Source: an uncultured Syntrophobacteraceae bacterium
GTDB taxonomy: Bacteria > Desulfobacterota > Syntrophobacteria > Syntrophobacterales > Syntrophobacteraceae
Assembly (NCBI GenBank): GCA_937889795.1
Contig: CALBZH010000236.1
Coordinates: 1 to 17,056, forward strand
Direction of reading: 5' to 3'
Length of the DNA stretch: 17,056 nucleotides
In this document: positions 1 through 7,901 of the stretch, in pieces
Layout: each line of letters starts with the position of its first letter
How positions within the stretch are numbered: position 1 is the first letter of the stretch
Translations under genes and position numbers: made by a program
Notes under the pieces: generated by a model
The model's database searches: none
Seen by the model: only the letters and a program-made list of their open reading frames with translations
Told to the model about the DNA's origin: nothing

Positions 1-2803
1 ATGGTCTGTGATTTTCGCCGTGCTGTACCAGGCGCTGCTTCAAGAACCTGCCAGTGATGCTGTCGGGGTGATTCGCGATTGTCTCCGGGGTGCCCACGAC
101 GACAAGGTGTCCACCATGCTCGCCGCCTTCGGGTCCGAGATCGATGAGCCAGTCGCACCCGGCCAGGAGGTCCAGGTTGTGCTCCACCACGATCACGGTG
201 TGTCCTTGGTCGACCAGGCGCTGGAACACGGCGAGCAGCTTCGTGATGTCGTGGGGATGCAGGCCGGTTGTGGGCTCATCGAGGATGAAGCATTTCAGAT
301 GACGGGAGCTTCGGCTCATGCCAGCTCGGGGGGACAAGTAATGAACCAGCTTCAGTCGCTGCGCTTCGCCGCCCGAGAGGCTGCTGAGGGGCTGGCCGAG
401 CTTCAGGTAATCCAGGCCGATGGCGACGATGGGCTCGAGGAGGCGGACGAGCAGCTCCTGATCGCCGAAAACCCCGATGAGCTCCTGGGCCGTGCATTCG
501 AGCACATCCGCGATGGACAGGCCGCGCACCTGGATGTCGAGGACGTCGTCCTTGAAACGGCGCCCCTCGCAGTAGGGGCAGCGAAGGAAGACATCAGCCA
601 GGAACTGCATTTCCACGTGCTCGAAGCCTTCTCCCTTGCAGTGCTCGCAGCGGCCTCCCGGGACGTTGAAGGAGAAATGCCGTGTCGAAAACCCCCTGGC
701 GATGGCTTCCGGCGTCCTGGCGAAGAGCTTTCGGAGGGGATCGAGGACCCGGGTGTAGGTCAGCAGGTTGGCCCTGGGGGTTCGCCCGATGGGTTGCTGA
801 TCGACGAGCACCATTTCTTCGAAGTGCTGGGTGCCTTCCAGGCCGTCGCACATGCCGGGGGAGTCCGTGGGGCGCCCCGTCATGCGCAGCCACTGGTAAT
901 AGATCGTCTTTTCGATCAACGTGCTCTTGCCGGACCCCGAAACGCCGCAAACGCCCACCAGCAGTCCGAGCGGGAATTCCACGGTGAGGCTCTTCAGGTT
1001 GTTCTCACGGGCTTCGTGGATGCGGAGCGACCGTTTGGGGTCGACCTTCCGCCGTTCATTCGGCCTTTCCACGCTGAGTGTGCCCTTGAGGTACGCCCCG
1101 GTCAGGCTCCCCTCGCATTCCATCAGCTCCCGGGGCGATCCCTGGAAGATCACCCGACCGCCGCGCTCGCCTCCGCCCGGACCCATGTCGACCACGTGGT
1201 CGCAAAACCGGATCATGTCCGGGTCGTGCTCGACCACCGTGACGGTGTTTCCCGATTCGACGAGCCGATGGAGCTGGGTCATGAGGCGTTTCTGGTCGCG
1301 GGCGTGGAGGCCGACGCTGGGCTCGTCCAGCACGTAGAGCACGTTCACCAGGGAGGACCCCAGGGCGCGGGTTAGATGCACCCGTTGGACCTCACCTCCT
1401 GAAAGGGTTCTCGACTGGCGGTCCAGTGAAAGATACTCGAGGCCCACGGCCCTCAGGAAATCCAGGCGGGAGCGGATTTCGTCCAGCAGCAAGGCCGCGG
1501 CCGGGTCTCCAGCCGCTTCCGACCAATCTCCTCGGAAGAAAGCGTGACAGCGCTCGATGGACCAGCCGCTGAGCGTGCCGATGTCCACGCCGCGAAGCTT
1601 GTAGAGCCGGGTTGCGGGCTGAAACCGGGCACCCCCGCAGGAGGCGCACGGGATGTACGCGCGGTAGCGGGACAGGAAGACGCGGACGTGCATTTTGTAG
1701 GTCTTGGTTTCGAGCCAGTCGAAAAAGCCGCGGATCCCATAGTAATCCGGCGTGCCATTGAAGATCTTTGTCTGAGCCTCCCGAGTCAAGGAGGCGTAGG
1801 GCACGTCCACGGGAATCTTTTCCCGTTGACAGAAACGGAGGAGGTCCTGAAATTCCTCGCGTTCAGGGGTCCAGGGCTTGATCGCCCCTTGATCGAGAGA
1901 GAGGCGCTTGTCGGGGACGATCAGGTCCGGATCGATATCGATCGTACGTCCGAACCCTCTGCAGTCGGGGCAGGCCCCAAGCGGGCTGTTAAAGGAGAAA
2001 AGGTTCGGTGTCGGTGGGGGGATCGGGACCGACGGGCTGCATTGGGCGCAGCCGAGCTCGCTGCTGAACCAGCGAACGGTGTCCGGAAGGACGATGGCAG
2101 CGGCCCGGCCGTTGCCCATGCGGAACGCGGTTGAAAGCGAGTCGGCCACGCGGGTCGATTCCAATTGCGACCAGCTGATGCGGTCCACGACCACGAGGAT
2201 CTCTTCCCGTCCCCAGGCCTGCTGATCGGCTTCCGTCAACGACTCGAGATCGACCACCCGATCCTTTGAGAACACGCGAAGGAAGCCCTGGGCGATGAGT
2301 ACGCGCGGCCATTGCTCCAAAGATCCCGCACTGAAGGGAAAAGCAATAACCAGACGGCTCTTTTCCGGGAGATCCTGCAGGTGACGCAGGGCGCGCTCTG
2401 GGGTATCTTGAAAAACCGGCTGTCCGCAGGTTGGGCAGTGGGGGGCGGCCAGTCGGGCATAAAGCAGCTTGAGATAATCGTTGATTTCGGTGATGGTTCC
2501 GACTGTGGACCGGGAGCTCCGGACGGCGGTACCCGCTTCGATGGCAATGCTTGGGGGGATGCCATCGATGACGTCGGCTTTAGGCGGGTCCATGCGCTCG
2601 AGAAACTGGCGCGTGTAGGGCGAAAAGGTCTCGACGTAGCGCCGCTGGCCTTCCGCGTACAAAGTGTGGATAGCCAGGCTGGATTTGCCGGAGCCGCTCA
2701 CGCCGCTGATGGCGATCAGCTGGCTCAATGGAAGATCCAGGTCGACATCTTTCAGATTATGCTGGGAAACGCCGCGCAGGCGTATCATTGTCGCTTCGCT
2801 CAA
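1..2803 (-). CDS. uvrA: UvrA-family excinuclease ABC ATPase subunit (3' end beyond window)
   Basis: UvrA is the damage-recognition ATPase of nucleotide excision repair; it loads UvrB onto lesions. The reading frame stays open to the left edge, giving about 934 residues. It shows two complete ABC cassettes: Walker A GVSGSGKSS near residue 35, a first zinc finger (CAQC...CPDC, about 253-277), signature LSGGEVQRV near 465 and Walker B VLYVLDEPS near 489. The second half has Walker A GVSGSGKST near 619, a second zinc finger (CEHC...CPYC, about 718-741), signature LSGGEAQRL near 809 and Walker B FILDEPTTGLH near 838. The region for the UvrB-binding domain (about 120-240) is present, so it does not look like the shortened UvrA2 class. 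I chose TTG 2803 because GAGGA (2811-2815) lies 7 nt upstream; ATG 2788 has no good ribosome site. The frame passes the usual C-terminus (GRFLKQ) by at least ten residues without a stop. It may end just outside, or be the first half of a tandem UvrA. Confidence 0.93.
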   Translation of the reverse strand, partial: MSEATMIRLRGVSQHNLKDVDLDLPLSQLIAISGVSGSGKSSLAIHTLYAEGQRRYVETFSPYTRQFLERMDPPKADVIDGIPPSIAIEAGTAVRSSRSTVGTITEINDYLKLLYARLAAPHCPTCGQPVFQDTPERALRHLQDLPEKSRLVIAFPFSAGSLEQWPRVLIAQGFLRVFSKDRVVDLESLTEADQQAWGREEILVVVDRISWSQLESTRVADSLSTAFRMGNGRAAAIVLPDTVRWFSSELGCAQCSPSVPIPPPTPNLFSFNSPLGACPDCRGFGRTIDIDPDLIVPDKRLSLDQGAIKPWTPEREEFQDLLRFCQREKIPVDVPYASLTREAQTKIFNGTPDYYGIRGFFDWLETKTYKMHVRVFLSRYRAYIPCASCGGARFQPATRLYKLRGVDIGTLSGWSIERCHAFFRGDWSEAAGDPAAALLLDEIRSRLDFLRAVGLEYLSLDRQSRTLSGGEVQRVHLTRALGSSLVNVLYVLDEPSVGLHARDQKRLMTQLHRLVESGNTVTVVEHDPDMIRFCDHVVDMGPGGGERGGRVIFQGSPRELMECEGSLTGAYLKGTLSVERPNERRKVDPKRSLRIHEARENNLKSLTVEFPLGLLVGVCGVSGSGKSTLIEKTIYYQWLRMTGRPTDSPGMCDGLEGTQHFEEMVLVDQQPIGRTPRANLLTYTRVLDPLRKLFARTPEAIARGFSTRHFSFNVPGGRCEHCKGEGFEHVEMQFLADVFLRCPYCEGRRFKDDVLDIQVRGLSIADVLECTAQELIGVFGDQELLVRLLEPIVAIGLDYLKLGQPLSSLSGGEAQRLKLVHYLSPRAGMSRSSRHLKCFILDEPTTGLHPHDITKLLAVFQRLVDQGHTVIVVEHNLDLLAGCDWLIDLGPEGGEHGGHLVVVGTPETIANHPDSITGRFLKQRLVQHGENHRP

Positions 2804-3006
2804 GTGGGATTCCTCGAAATCCGGGTTCACGGCCCTGAGATTGCCTGTCTGAAAAGCCCGGATCCAGCGTGAAGGTTCGTGTCGTGCTCCGTGCATGCTG
2901 TGATCGAAAAACGCTGCGGCCTGCTGGCGCTCCCTGGATAGGGATTCATCTTCTCGCGGTCCTTATCTGCTTGGGCCAAGTTGCCATTTGCCGGGGAGGA
3001 GCAGTC

Positions 3007-3918
3007 ATGGCTCAGACGAGCGAACCTCAAAGGGCTCTCAAGGAGCACCTGCACTCACTCACGGTGACCATTGGCGAACGAAGTGTAAGCATGCCCCGAA
3101 ACCTTTTGAAAACCCAGCGGTACATCTCGTCGTTCTTTGACGCGTTGGGGATTCCAGCCGAGCTTGAGCCCTTCCGGTATTACGACCTTCCCGTCGCCAA
3201 CGTCATCGCCCGCATCGGACCGGATGAGAAGCCGGCCGCGCGCTTTCTCCTGGGGGCTCACTACGATTCCGTGGAGGGTACGGTCGGCGCGGACGACAAT
3301 GCGAGCGCGGTGGCCGTTCTTCTGGAGACGGCCCGTCAGCTGGCCGAGTTGGCGCGCCAGAAGGAATTGGCGGTTTCCGTCAAGTGTGTGGCCTTCGCCC
3401 TCGAAGAGCCTCCGGTATTTACCACTCGCTACATGGGCAGTAAAGTCCATGCGGAAGGCATGCGACAGCGCGGAGAAGCGCTCGACGGCATGCTGTGCCT
3501 GGAAATGGTGGGCTACGCCTGCAAGACGAAAGGGTGCCAGAATTACCCGTTTCCTCTCAATTTCATGAGATACCCTCCGCAAGGGGATTTCATCGGCATC
3601 GTGGGCGACTTTGCGTCTCGCTCGCTCACGCGGGCCATTCATCAACGCTTCAGGCAAAATCCTGCGCTGCCCGCCATTCCCTTGACGGTTCCCTTCAGCG
3701 GCTGGCTGTTGCCGTCCGTCCGGTTGAGCGACCACGCCTCCTTCTGGGATGAAGGGTATCGTGCCGTCATGATTACGGATACGGCTTTTTTCAGAAATCC
3801 GCACTACCATTTGCCTTCCGACACGGCGGATACATTGGATTATGGTTTCATGGCCGAACTGGTACGGAGTCTCGTGCTGTTTTTTCAAACCTCGTCAAAG
3901 GGCCTTCCTCACCCCTGA
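3007..3918 (+). CDS. M28-family zinc aminopeptidase-like protein
   Basis: This is a predicted co-catalytic dizinc aminopeptidase of the M28 family, 303 residues long. All five expected metal ligands are visible: H85 and D97 (GAHYDS...GADDNAS), the catalytic/ligand pair E133-E134 (ALEEP), E166 (LCLEMVGY) and H268 (HLPSDTADTLDY). The order and spacing are as in the family, with GSKVHA following the EE pair. I chose ATG 3007 because a strong ribosome site GGGGAGGA (2993-3000) lies 6 nt upstream. The frame is open back to GTG 2869, which would add 46 residues including a hydrophobic stretch (IHLLAVLICLGQVAIC) that could act as a signal anchor, but that start has no clear ribosome site. Location (cytoplasm or envelope) therefore depends on the start. 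The gene is divergent from uvrA and stands alone. The substrate cannot be told from the sequence. Confidence 0.88.
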   Translation: MAQTSEPQRALKEHLHSLTVTIGERSVSMPRNLLKTQRYISSFFDALGIPAELEPFRYYDLPVANVIARIGPDEKPAARFLLGAHYDSVEGTVGADDNASAVAVLLETARQLAELARQKELAVSVKCVAFALEEPPVFTTRYMGSKVHAEGMRQRGEALDGMLCLEMVGYACKTKGCQNYPFPLNFMRYPPQGDFIGIVGDFASRSLTRAIHQRFRQNPALPAIPLTVPFSGWLLPSVRLSDHASFWDEGYRAVMITDTAFFRNPHYHLPSDTADTLDYGFMAELVRSLVLFFQTSSKGLPHP

Positions 3919-3950
3919 AATTGGTATGGCATTTGCTCTTTCCAGGCGGA

Positions 3951-4000
3951 GGAAGCACACGGTGGGCAGCGAGACGCCGTGGTGGCTCGACTGTGCTTCC
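3951..4000. repeat. Inverted repeat downstream of the M28 peptidase gene
   Basis: GGAAGCACA at 3951-3959 is matched perfectly by TGTGCTTCC at 3992-4000. The 32-nt loop can itself fold in alternative ways (CACGG/CCGTG, CGAG/CTCG). It begins 33 nt after the peptidase stop, so a transcript-end structure is plausible. No U-tract follows, so an intrinsic terminator is not established. Confidence 0.4.
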
Positions 4001-4098
4001 GGTCATTCGATCCAAGCCAAGCCATGATCTTTTCTATAACAATGGGTTTCTGAATGGGAGCCCGAGAATTAATTTCGGACTGTATTCCCTGGTTTCTC

Positions 4099-4126
4099 TT
4101 GCCTGAAATGTCAGGGGTGCTAAAAT
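4099..4126 (+). promoter_or_regulatory. Candidate sigma-70 promoter for the mlaA-like gene
   Basis: TTGCCT (4099-4104) and TAAAAT (4121-4126) are separated by 16 nt, 86 nt upstream of the start codon at 4212. A small perfect dyad, CCTGA-AATG-TCAGG (4102-4115), overlaps the -35 element and spacer and could be an operator. This is read by eye from consensus only. The rest of the 293-base gap 3919-4211 shows nothing coding. Confidence 0.35.
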
Positions 4127-4211
4127 AAGCGACCTTTTTCCCCGCCGCGTAAGAGAGTGGTTTCCGCACTCGTTCATTCCTTTTAACGATCAAATGTGAG
4201 GAGGCATTTGA

Positions 4212-5000
4212 ATGAACTGCAAAACGAGGAGTTTCAGGCTTGCTGCCATCTTGTTGATTGTGGCGCTCATCGTGCCGCTGGTTGCCGCACCGCCGGCGTT
4301 CTCCAAAGTGCCGTCGATGACGGGGTTCACGCAGTCGTTGGATGAGAGTGCGGACAGAGAGCCGTTCGAGGTTGAGCCTCAAAAAGTCCCTGACCCTCTC
4401 GAAAAGCTCAATCGAGGTTTCTACCACTTCAACGATAAGCTTTACTTCTGGTTCCTGAAGCCCATCGCGACTGTCTGGGGCGCATTCGTCCCCTTGGGCT
4501 TTCGCGTGTGTATTCGGAATGTTTACCATAACGTGCTGTTTCCGGTGCGTTTCATGAACAATCTCTTCCAGGGCAAATTCAGGGCTGCTGGAACCGAAAT
4601 CTCCCGATTTGCAATCAACACGACACTGGGAGTCGGCGGTATGTTCGACTTTGCCCACACACAGTATGGTCTCGATCCGCGAGAAGAGGACTTTGGGCAG
4701 ACCCTGGGACACTACGGCATGCAGCCGGTCGCCTACCTGAACTGGCCGATCCTGGGTCCCTCCAGCGTGCGTGACACGATCGGCTCGGCGGTCGACACGT
4801 TCCTGAACCCGCTCACCTACATTCTCTTCTTCGGCGTGGACGATGTGGGCGTCAGCATGGGCGTTCGAGGTGGGCTGATGGTCAACAACACGTCGATCAC
4901 CTTGGGAGAATACGAAGATTTCAAGAAGCGGGCGCTCGACCCGTATGTGTCGCTGAGGGATGCGTATCTGCAAAACAGGGCGCGGGATGTGGCTCGATAG
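4212..5000 (+). CDS. mlaA: MlaA/VacJ-family outer-membrane lipid-asymmetry protein
   Basis: MlaA sits in the outer membrane and removes misplaced phospholipids from the outer leaflet, passing them to the MlaC/MlaFEDB system. The 262-residue product carries family hallmarks: DPLEKLNRGFYHFNDKLY (about 61-78), the RFMNNLFQGKF segment, SRFAINTTLGVGGMFD, then EDFGQTLGHYG and LGPSSVRD. The N-terminus is a clear signal peptide (basic start, hydrophobic core about 10-25, AAPPAFSK). The expected lipobox cysteine is absent: the only nearby Cys is residue 3. Export with signal peptidase I cleavage is therefore more likely than lipidation, which is unusual for this family. Ribosome site GAGGAGG (4198-4204) is 7 nt before the ATG. 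No other mla genes are in the window. A large hairpin follows the stop. Confidence 0.9.
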   Translation: MNCKTRSFRLAAILLIVALIVPLVAAPPAFSKVPSMTGFTQSLDESADREPFEVEPQKVPDPLEKLNRGFYHFNDKLYFWFLKPIATVWGAFVPLGFRVCIRNVYHNVLFPVRFMNNLFQGKFRAAGTEISRFAINTTLGVGGMFDFAHTQYGLDPREEDFGQTLGHYGMQPVAYLNWPILGPSSVRDTIGSAVDTFLNPLTYILFFGVDDVGVSMGVRGGLMVNNTSITLGEYEDFKKRALDPYVSLRDAYLQNRARDVAR

Positions 5001-5097
5001 GAGGCTGCCCCGGGGGACTGCATGGTCCCTTTACGGTTGAATTGATCGAATGGAGTCTTTCCCCCGGGTGGTGTATGTCGGGCCTTGGGGATGCAAG

Positions 5098-5148
5098 GCA
5101 TAAACAGAGAGGCAGGCTGTCCGCGACGGCCTGCCTCTCTGTTTATGC
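5098..5148. terminator. Bidirectional terminator hairpin between mlaA-like and cobA-hemD
   Basis: A perfect 20-bp stem, with left arm 5098-5117, right arm 5129-5148 and an 11-nt loop (5118-5128). The stem core is GAGAGGCAGGC/GCCTGCCTCTC. On both strands the distal arm ends in a TGTTTAT stretch that can serve as the weak U-rich tail, the usual design of a terminator shared by convergent genes. The stop codon of cobA-hemD (5143-5145) lies inside the right arm. The hairpin is 97 nt after the mlaA-like stop. Confidence 0.85.
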
Positions 5149-6663
5149 GCTGTAATGCTCGACAATGGCTCGTGTGAGTCCCGGGATGGTATAGTCGGCG
5201 GGCATGATGGAGACCGAGAGCCCGTGCTCGACGGCGGTCTGGGCCGTGACCGGCCCAATGCACGCGATGGTGACGGGAGCCAGAAGCGGCATGATGTCAT
5301 CGCGCTTGAACAGACTGAAGAAGTTGCTCACGGTCGAAGAAGACGTGAAGGTCACGCAATCGATGGAGCCCTCCTTGAAACGTTCCAGGACCCCGCTGCT
5401 TTTCTCTTCGGGGAGCACGGTCTCATAAGCCGGCACAACGTCCACGACCGCTCCGCGCTCCCGCAACGTGTCCGGCAAAACGTCCCGGGCGACCAGGGCG
5501 CGAGGCATCAGAAAGCGTCGTCCGTTAATGTCTTCTCCCGCCAGTCCCTCCAGGATCGACTCGGCTCGGTATTCCTTGGGGATCAGATCCGGCCTCAGTC
5601 CCCGCTGCTCCAGGGCCTCGGCCGTTTTGGGCCCGATGGCTGCAAGCTTGAGGCTGCCCAGGGCACGTGCATCTTTCCCCGCGCTCCAGAGTCGCTCCAT
5701 GAAGAAGCGCACGCCGTTGACACTGGTGAAGATCGCCCAGTCGTAATCCGCAAGGCTTCCGATAGCGGCATCCAGGGGCTCCCATGAGCTCGGGGGAGCG
5801 ATCTGGATGGTCGGAAACTCGATGCACTGGGCCCCCAGCCCTTCGAGTGTGGCTTTGAAATCGCTCGCTTGCTCTCGGGCCCGCGTGACGATGATGCGCC
5901 TGCCAAAAAGCGGCCGCTTTTCAAACCAGTTGAGCTGATCTCTCAAGTGAACAACCTCCCCCACGACCGTGATGGCGGGGGGCTTCAACTGGGCACGGGC
6001 CACCTGCTCGGCAATGTCCGCGAGGGTGCCCGTCACGGTTTTCTGCTCCGGAGTCGTCCCCCAGCGGATGACCGCGACCGGCGTCTCTGGCGCTCGTCCG
6101 TTTGCGATGAGGTTCCGGCAGATGTCCGGGAGATTCTTCACGCCCATGAAAAAAACGAGTGTTCCGACTCCAGTTGCGATCTTGTCCCAGGCGATCTTGG
6201 TCTCACTTTCCTGGTCCTCGCGCTCATGCCCCGTGATGAAGGCCATGGTGGCCGTGTAGTCCCTGTGGGAAAGCGGGATTCCGGCATAGGCGGGGACCGC
6301 GACCGCGGAGGTGATCCCCGGGATCACCTCGAACGGGATGGCGTGCTCGACCAGGACTTGGGCTTCCTCGCCGCCCCGCCCGAAGACGTACGGGTCTCCT
6401 CCCTTGAGGCGCACCACCAGGTGGTCCCGGCCCTTCAGGACAAGAAGTTCGTTGATGCCCATCTGTGGAAGCGTGTGGTCTCCCCCCTTCTTGCCGACGT
6501 AAATCCGCTCCGCGGTAAGGGGGGCCAGGCTGAGAAGCGCCTCGTTCGCCAGGTAGTCGTAGATGACCACCTCGGCTTTTCGCAAGACCTCCAGACCCTT
6601 CAACGTAAAGAGGCCCGGGTCTCCCGGGCCGGCTCCGACGAGATAGACTTTGCCTTTGGGCAC
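5143..6663 (-). CDS. cobA-hemD: Fused uroporphyrinogen-III C-methyltransferase / uroporphyrinogen-III synthase
   Basis: This 506-residue fusion performs two adjacent steps of tetrapyrrole synthesis. The C-terminal HemD domain closes hydroxymethylbilane to uroporphyrinogen III, and the N-terminal CobA (SUMT) domain methylates that to precorrin-2 using S-adenosylmethionine. The CobA part (about 1-245) has VGAGPGDPGL at 9-18, YDYLAN, VVRLKGGDPYVFGRGGEEA and PGITSA, all SUMT hallmarks. The HemD part (about 255-506) starts at GRRIIVTRAREQ and contains IFTSVNGV, AIGPKTAEAL, FTSSSTV and CIGPVTAQTA. The start is GTG 6663 with AGGA (6672-6675) 8 nt upstream. The gene is 21 nt downstream of hemC, which supplies its substrate, and the stop lies inside the terminator hairpin. 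The fusion is known from deltaproteobacteria and some Gram-positives. Products would feed sirohaem, cobalamin or sirohaem-dependent haem synthesis. Confidence 0.96.
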   Translation of the reverse strand: MPKGKVYLVGAGPGDPGLFTLKGLEVLRKAEVVIYDYLANEALLSLAPLTAERIYVGKKGGDHTLPQMGINELLVLKGRDHLVVRLKGGDPYVFGRGGEEAQVLVEHAIPFEVIPGITSAVAVPAYAGIPLSHRDYTATMAFITGHEREDQESETKIAWDKIATGVGTLVFFMGVKNLPDICRNLIANGRAPETPVAVIRWGTTPEQKTVTGTLADIAEQVARAQLKPPAITVVGEVVHLRDQLNWFEKRPLFGRRIIVTRAREQASDFKATLEGLGAQCIEFPTIQIAPPSSWEPLDAAIGSLADYDWAIFTSVNGVRFFMERLWSAGKDARALGSLKLAAIGPKTAEALEQRGLRPDLIPKEYRAESILEGLAGEDINGRRFLMPRALVARDVLPDTLRERGAVVDVVPAYETVLPEEKSSGVLERFKEGSIDCVTFTSSSTVSNFFSLFKRDDIMPLLAPVTIACIGPVTAQTAVEHGLSVSIMPADYTIPGLTRAIVEHYSA

Positions 6664-6684
6664 GCTCTTAATCCTTTTCGAGAC

Positions 6685-7617
6685 TCAGCAGGCGTTGTAG
6701 ACGTCCTGAAGGATGCGCCGGGCACCGGCGTCGAGGAGCTCGTTGGCAATTCTTCTTCCCAACGCGGCGGCTTCGGATCGCGGTGCAACCTCCGTTTTCG
6801 CATAGACTTCGACCCCATCCAAGGAGGCCAGCAGGCCGCTCAATGTGACCTCATTCCCGGAAACCGTAGCGTGTCCCCCGATGGGGACCTGGCAGCCGCC
6901 TTCAAGGGTCTGAAGAAAGGCGCGCTCGGCCTCCACCGCTACCGCCGTGTCCGCGTGGTGGAGCGGGTCGGCCAATCGGCGGGTTGCTTCGTCGTTCGAC
7001 CGCAATTCGAGGCCCAGCGCTCCCTGGCCGATGGCAGGGACAAAGGTGGACGGGTCGAAGTATGCCGTGATCCGATCCTTCCACCCCATGCGATGAAGCC
7101 CGGCGGCCGCCAGGATGATGGCATCGTACTGGCCGCCTTCGAGCTTCTTCAGCCGGGTGTCGAGGTTTCCTCGCAGCATCTCGACGCGAAGGTCCGGTCG
7201 GAGGTGCTTGATTTGGGCGGCCCTGCGCAGGCTGCTGCTGCCGACCACCCCTCCCTGTGGAAGGTCCGCCAGGCTCGTGCCGTGCTTAGCGACCAGCACG
7301 TCACGCGGGTCTTCCCGCTCGGGAACGACGCCGATCTTCAGCCCTGGTGGAAGCTCGGCGGGGACGTCCTTCATGCTGTGCACGGCGAGATCCACTTCCC
7401 CGGCGAGGAGGGCGTCTTCGATCTCTTTCACGAAGAGCCCTTTCCCGCCGACTTTCGCCAGCGGCACGTCCTGGATCCGGTCCCCGGTGGTTTTGATGAT
7501 TGTGAGCTCGACCCGCAGGCCGGGCCACAGCGCTTCGAGGGCTTGCTTGATGAGGCCGCTTTGGGTTAGCGCCAGCTGGCTTCCGCGGGTTCCGATGCGC
7601 AACGATTTTTCCGTCAA
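6685..7617 (-). CDS. hemC: Hydroxymethylbilane synthase (porphobilinogen deaminase)
   Basis: HemC polymerises four porphobilinogen molecules into hydroxymethylbilane on a covalently bound dipyrromethane cofactor. The 310-residue product starts with RIGTRGSQLALTQ and has KVGGKGLFVKEIE, the catalytic Asp in HSMKDVP (D84), GSSSLRR, LRGNLDTRL and IGQGALG. The cofactor-binding Cys is C242 in LEGGCQVPIGGHA, the same number as in the E. coli enzyme. I chose TTG 7617, which gives the normal N-terminus and has AAGGTGG just upstream. The frame extends further upstream, but that extension is the neighbouring fmdB-like gene read in another frame. A nearby ATG upstream is out of frame and runs into TGA after seven codons. 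The gene is 23 nt after the zinc-ribbon gene and 21 nt before cobA-hemD. Confidence 0.96.
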   Translation of the reverse strand: MTEKSLRIGTRGSQLALTQSGLIKQALEALWPGLRVELTIIKTTGDRIQDVPLAKVGGKGLFVKEIEDALLAGEVDLAVHSMKDVPAELPPGLKIGVVPEREDPRDVLVAKHGTSLADLPQGGVVGSSSLRRAAQIKHLRPDLRVEMLRGNLDTRLKKLEGGQYDAIILAAAGLHRMGWKDRITAYFDPSTFVPAIGQGALGLELRSNDEATRRLADPLHHADTAVAVEAERAFLQTLEGGCQVPIGGHATVSGNEVTLSGLLASLDGVEVYAKTEVAPRSEAAALGRRIANELLDAGARRILQDVYNAC

Positions 7618-7640
7618 CGTCCCACCTTGCCTTTCATGCG

Positions 7641-7880
7641 TTAGTGGCAGGTGCTGCAGTTGCCGCCCGCGCAGCCCGCACAGGAGGACGCTCCGGCTGG
7701 CCCCATGCGGCTGCTGGCAGCGCCCTTGTCGCCACCGCTGCTCTTGAAGCCGAAGACCGACATCTTTCGCTGCACGTTGGCCGATTCGCACTTGGGGCAA
7801 TTCACCGCCTCATCACTACGAAAAACCAGCCTCTCAAAACTCTCACAACACTGACAGCATTCGTATTCGTAAATCGGCAT
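7641..7880 (-). CDS. FmdB-type zinc-ribbon small protein
   Basis: A 79-residue protein starting MPIYEYEC, the hallmark of the FmdB/CxxC_CxxC_SSSS putative regulatory family. The ribbon pairs are in YECCQCC (C8, C9, C11, C12) and CPKC (C28, C31), a metal site by homology. The doubled cysteines are unusual, since the family normally has one CxxC there. The Ser/Gly-rich tail ends with another cysteine cluster (CAGC...CSTC, 67-78), which might bind a second metal. ATG 7880 was chosen over an in-frame upstream ATG because GGAGGGAGTAGGA leads directly into it and the family begins MPIYEY. It lies between the cyclophilin-like gene (21 nt) and hemC (23 nt). The molecular function of the family is not settled; a regulatory or metal-handling role for the haem genes is only a guess. 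Confidence 0.85.
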   Translation of the reverse strand: MPIYEYECCQCCESFERLVFRSDEAVNCPKCESANVQRKMSVFGFKSSGGDKGAASSRMGPAGASSCAGCAGGNCSTCH

Positions 7881-7901
7881 TCCTACTCCCTCCAAATCCA
7901 T

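Noticed and set aside
8..1375. Long plus-strand open frame of 455 codons
   Set aside because: Antisense shadow of uvrA; the minus-strand frame has complete UvrA motifs, and the plus translation has no recognisable domain.
2820..2860. ATCCGGG...CCCGGAT inverted repeat and a search for a LexA box upstream of uvrA
   Set aside because: The arms are far apart with no known operator match; no convincing Geobacter- or Myxococcus-type LexA site could be aligned by eye.
3055..3888. Minus-strand frame of 277 codons
   Set aside because: Antisense to the M28 peptidase with intact metal ligands.
3909..4973. Minus-strand frame of 354 codons
   Set aside because: Antisense to the MlaA-like gene, which has a ribosome site, signal peptide and family motifs.
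5869..7569. Plus-strand open frame of 566 codons
   Set aside because: Spans cobA-hemD and hemC on the opposite strand, both with full family motifs; long antisense frames are expected at this GC content.
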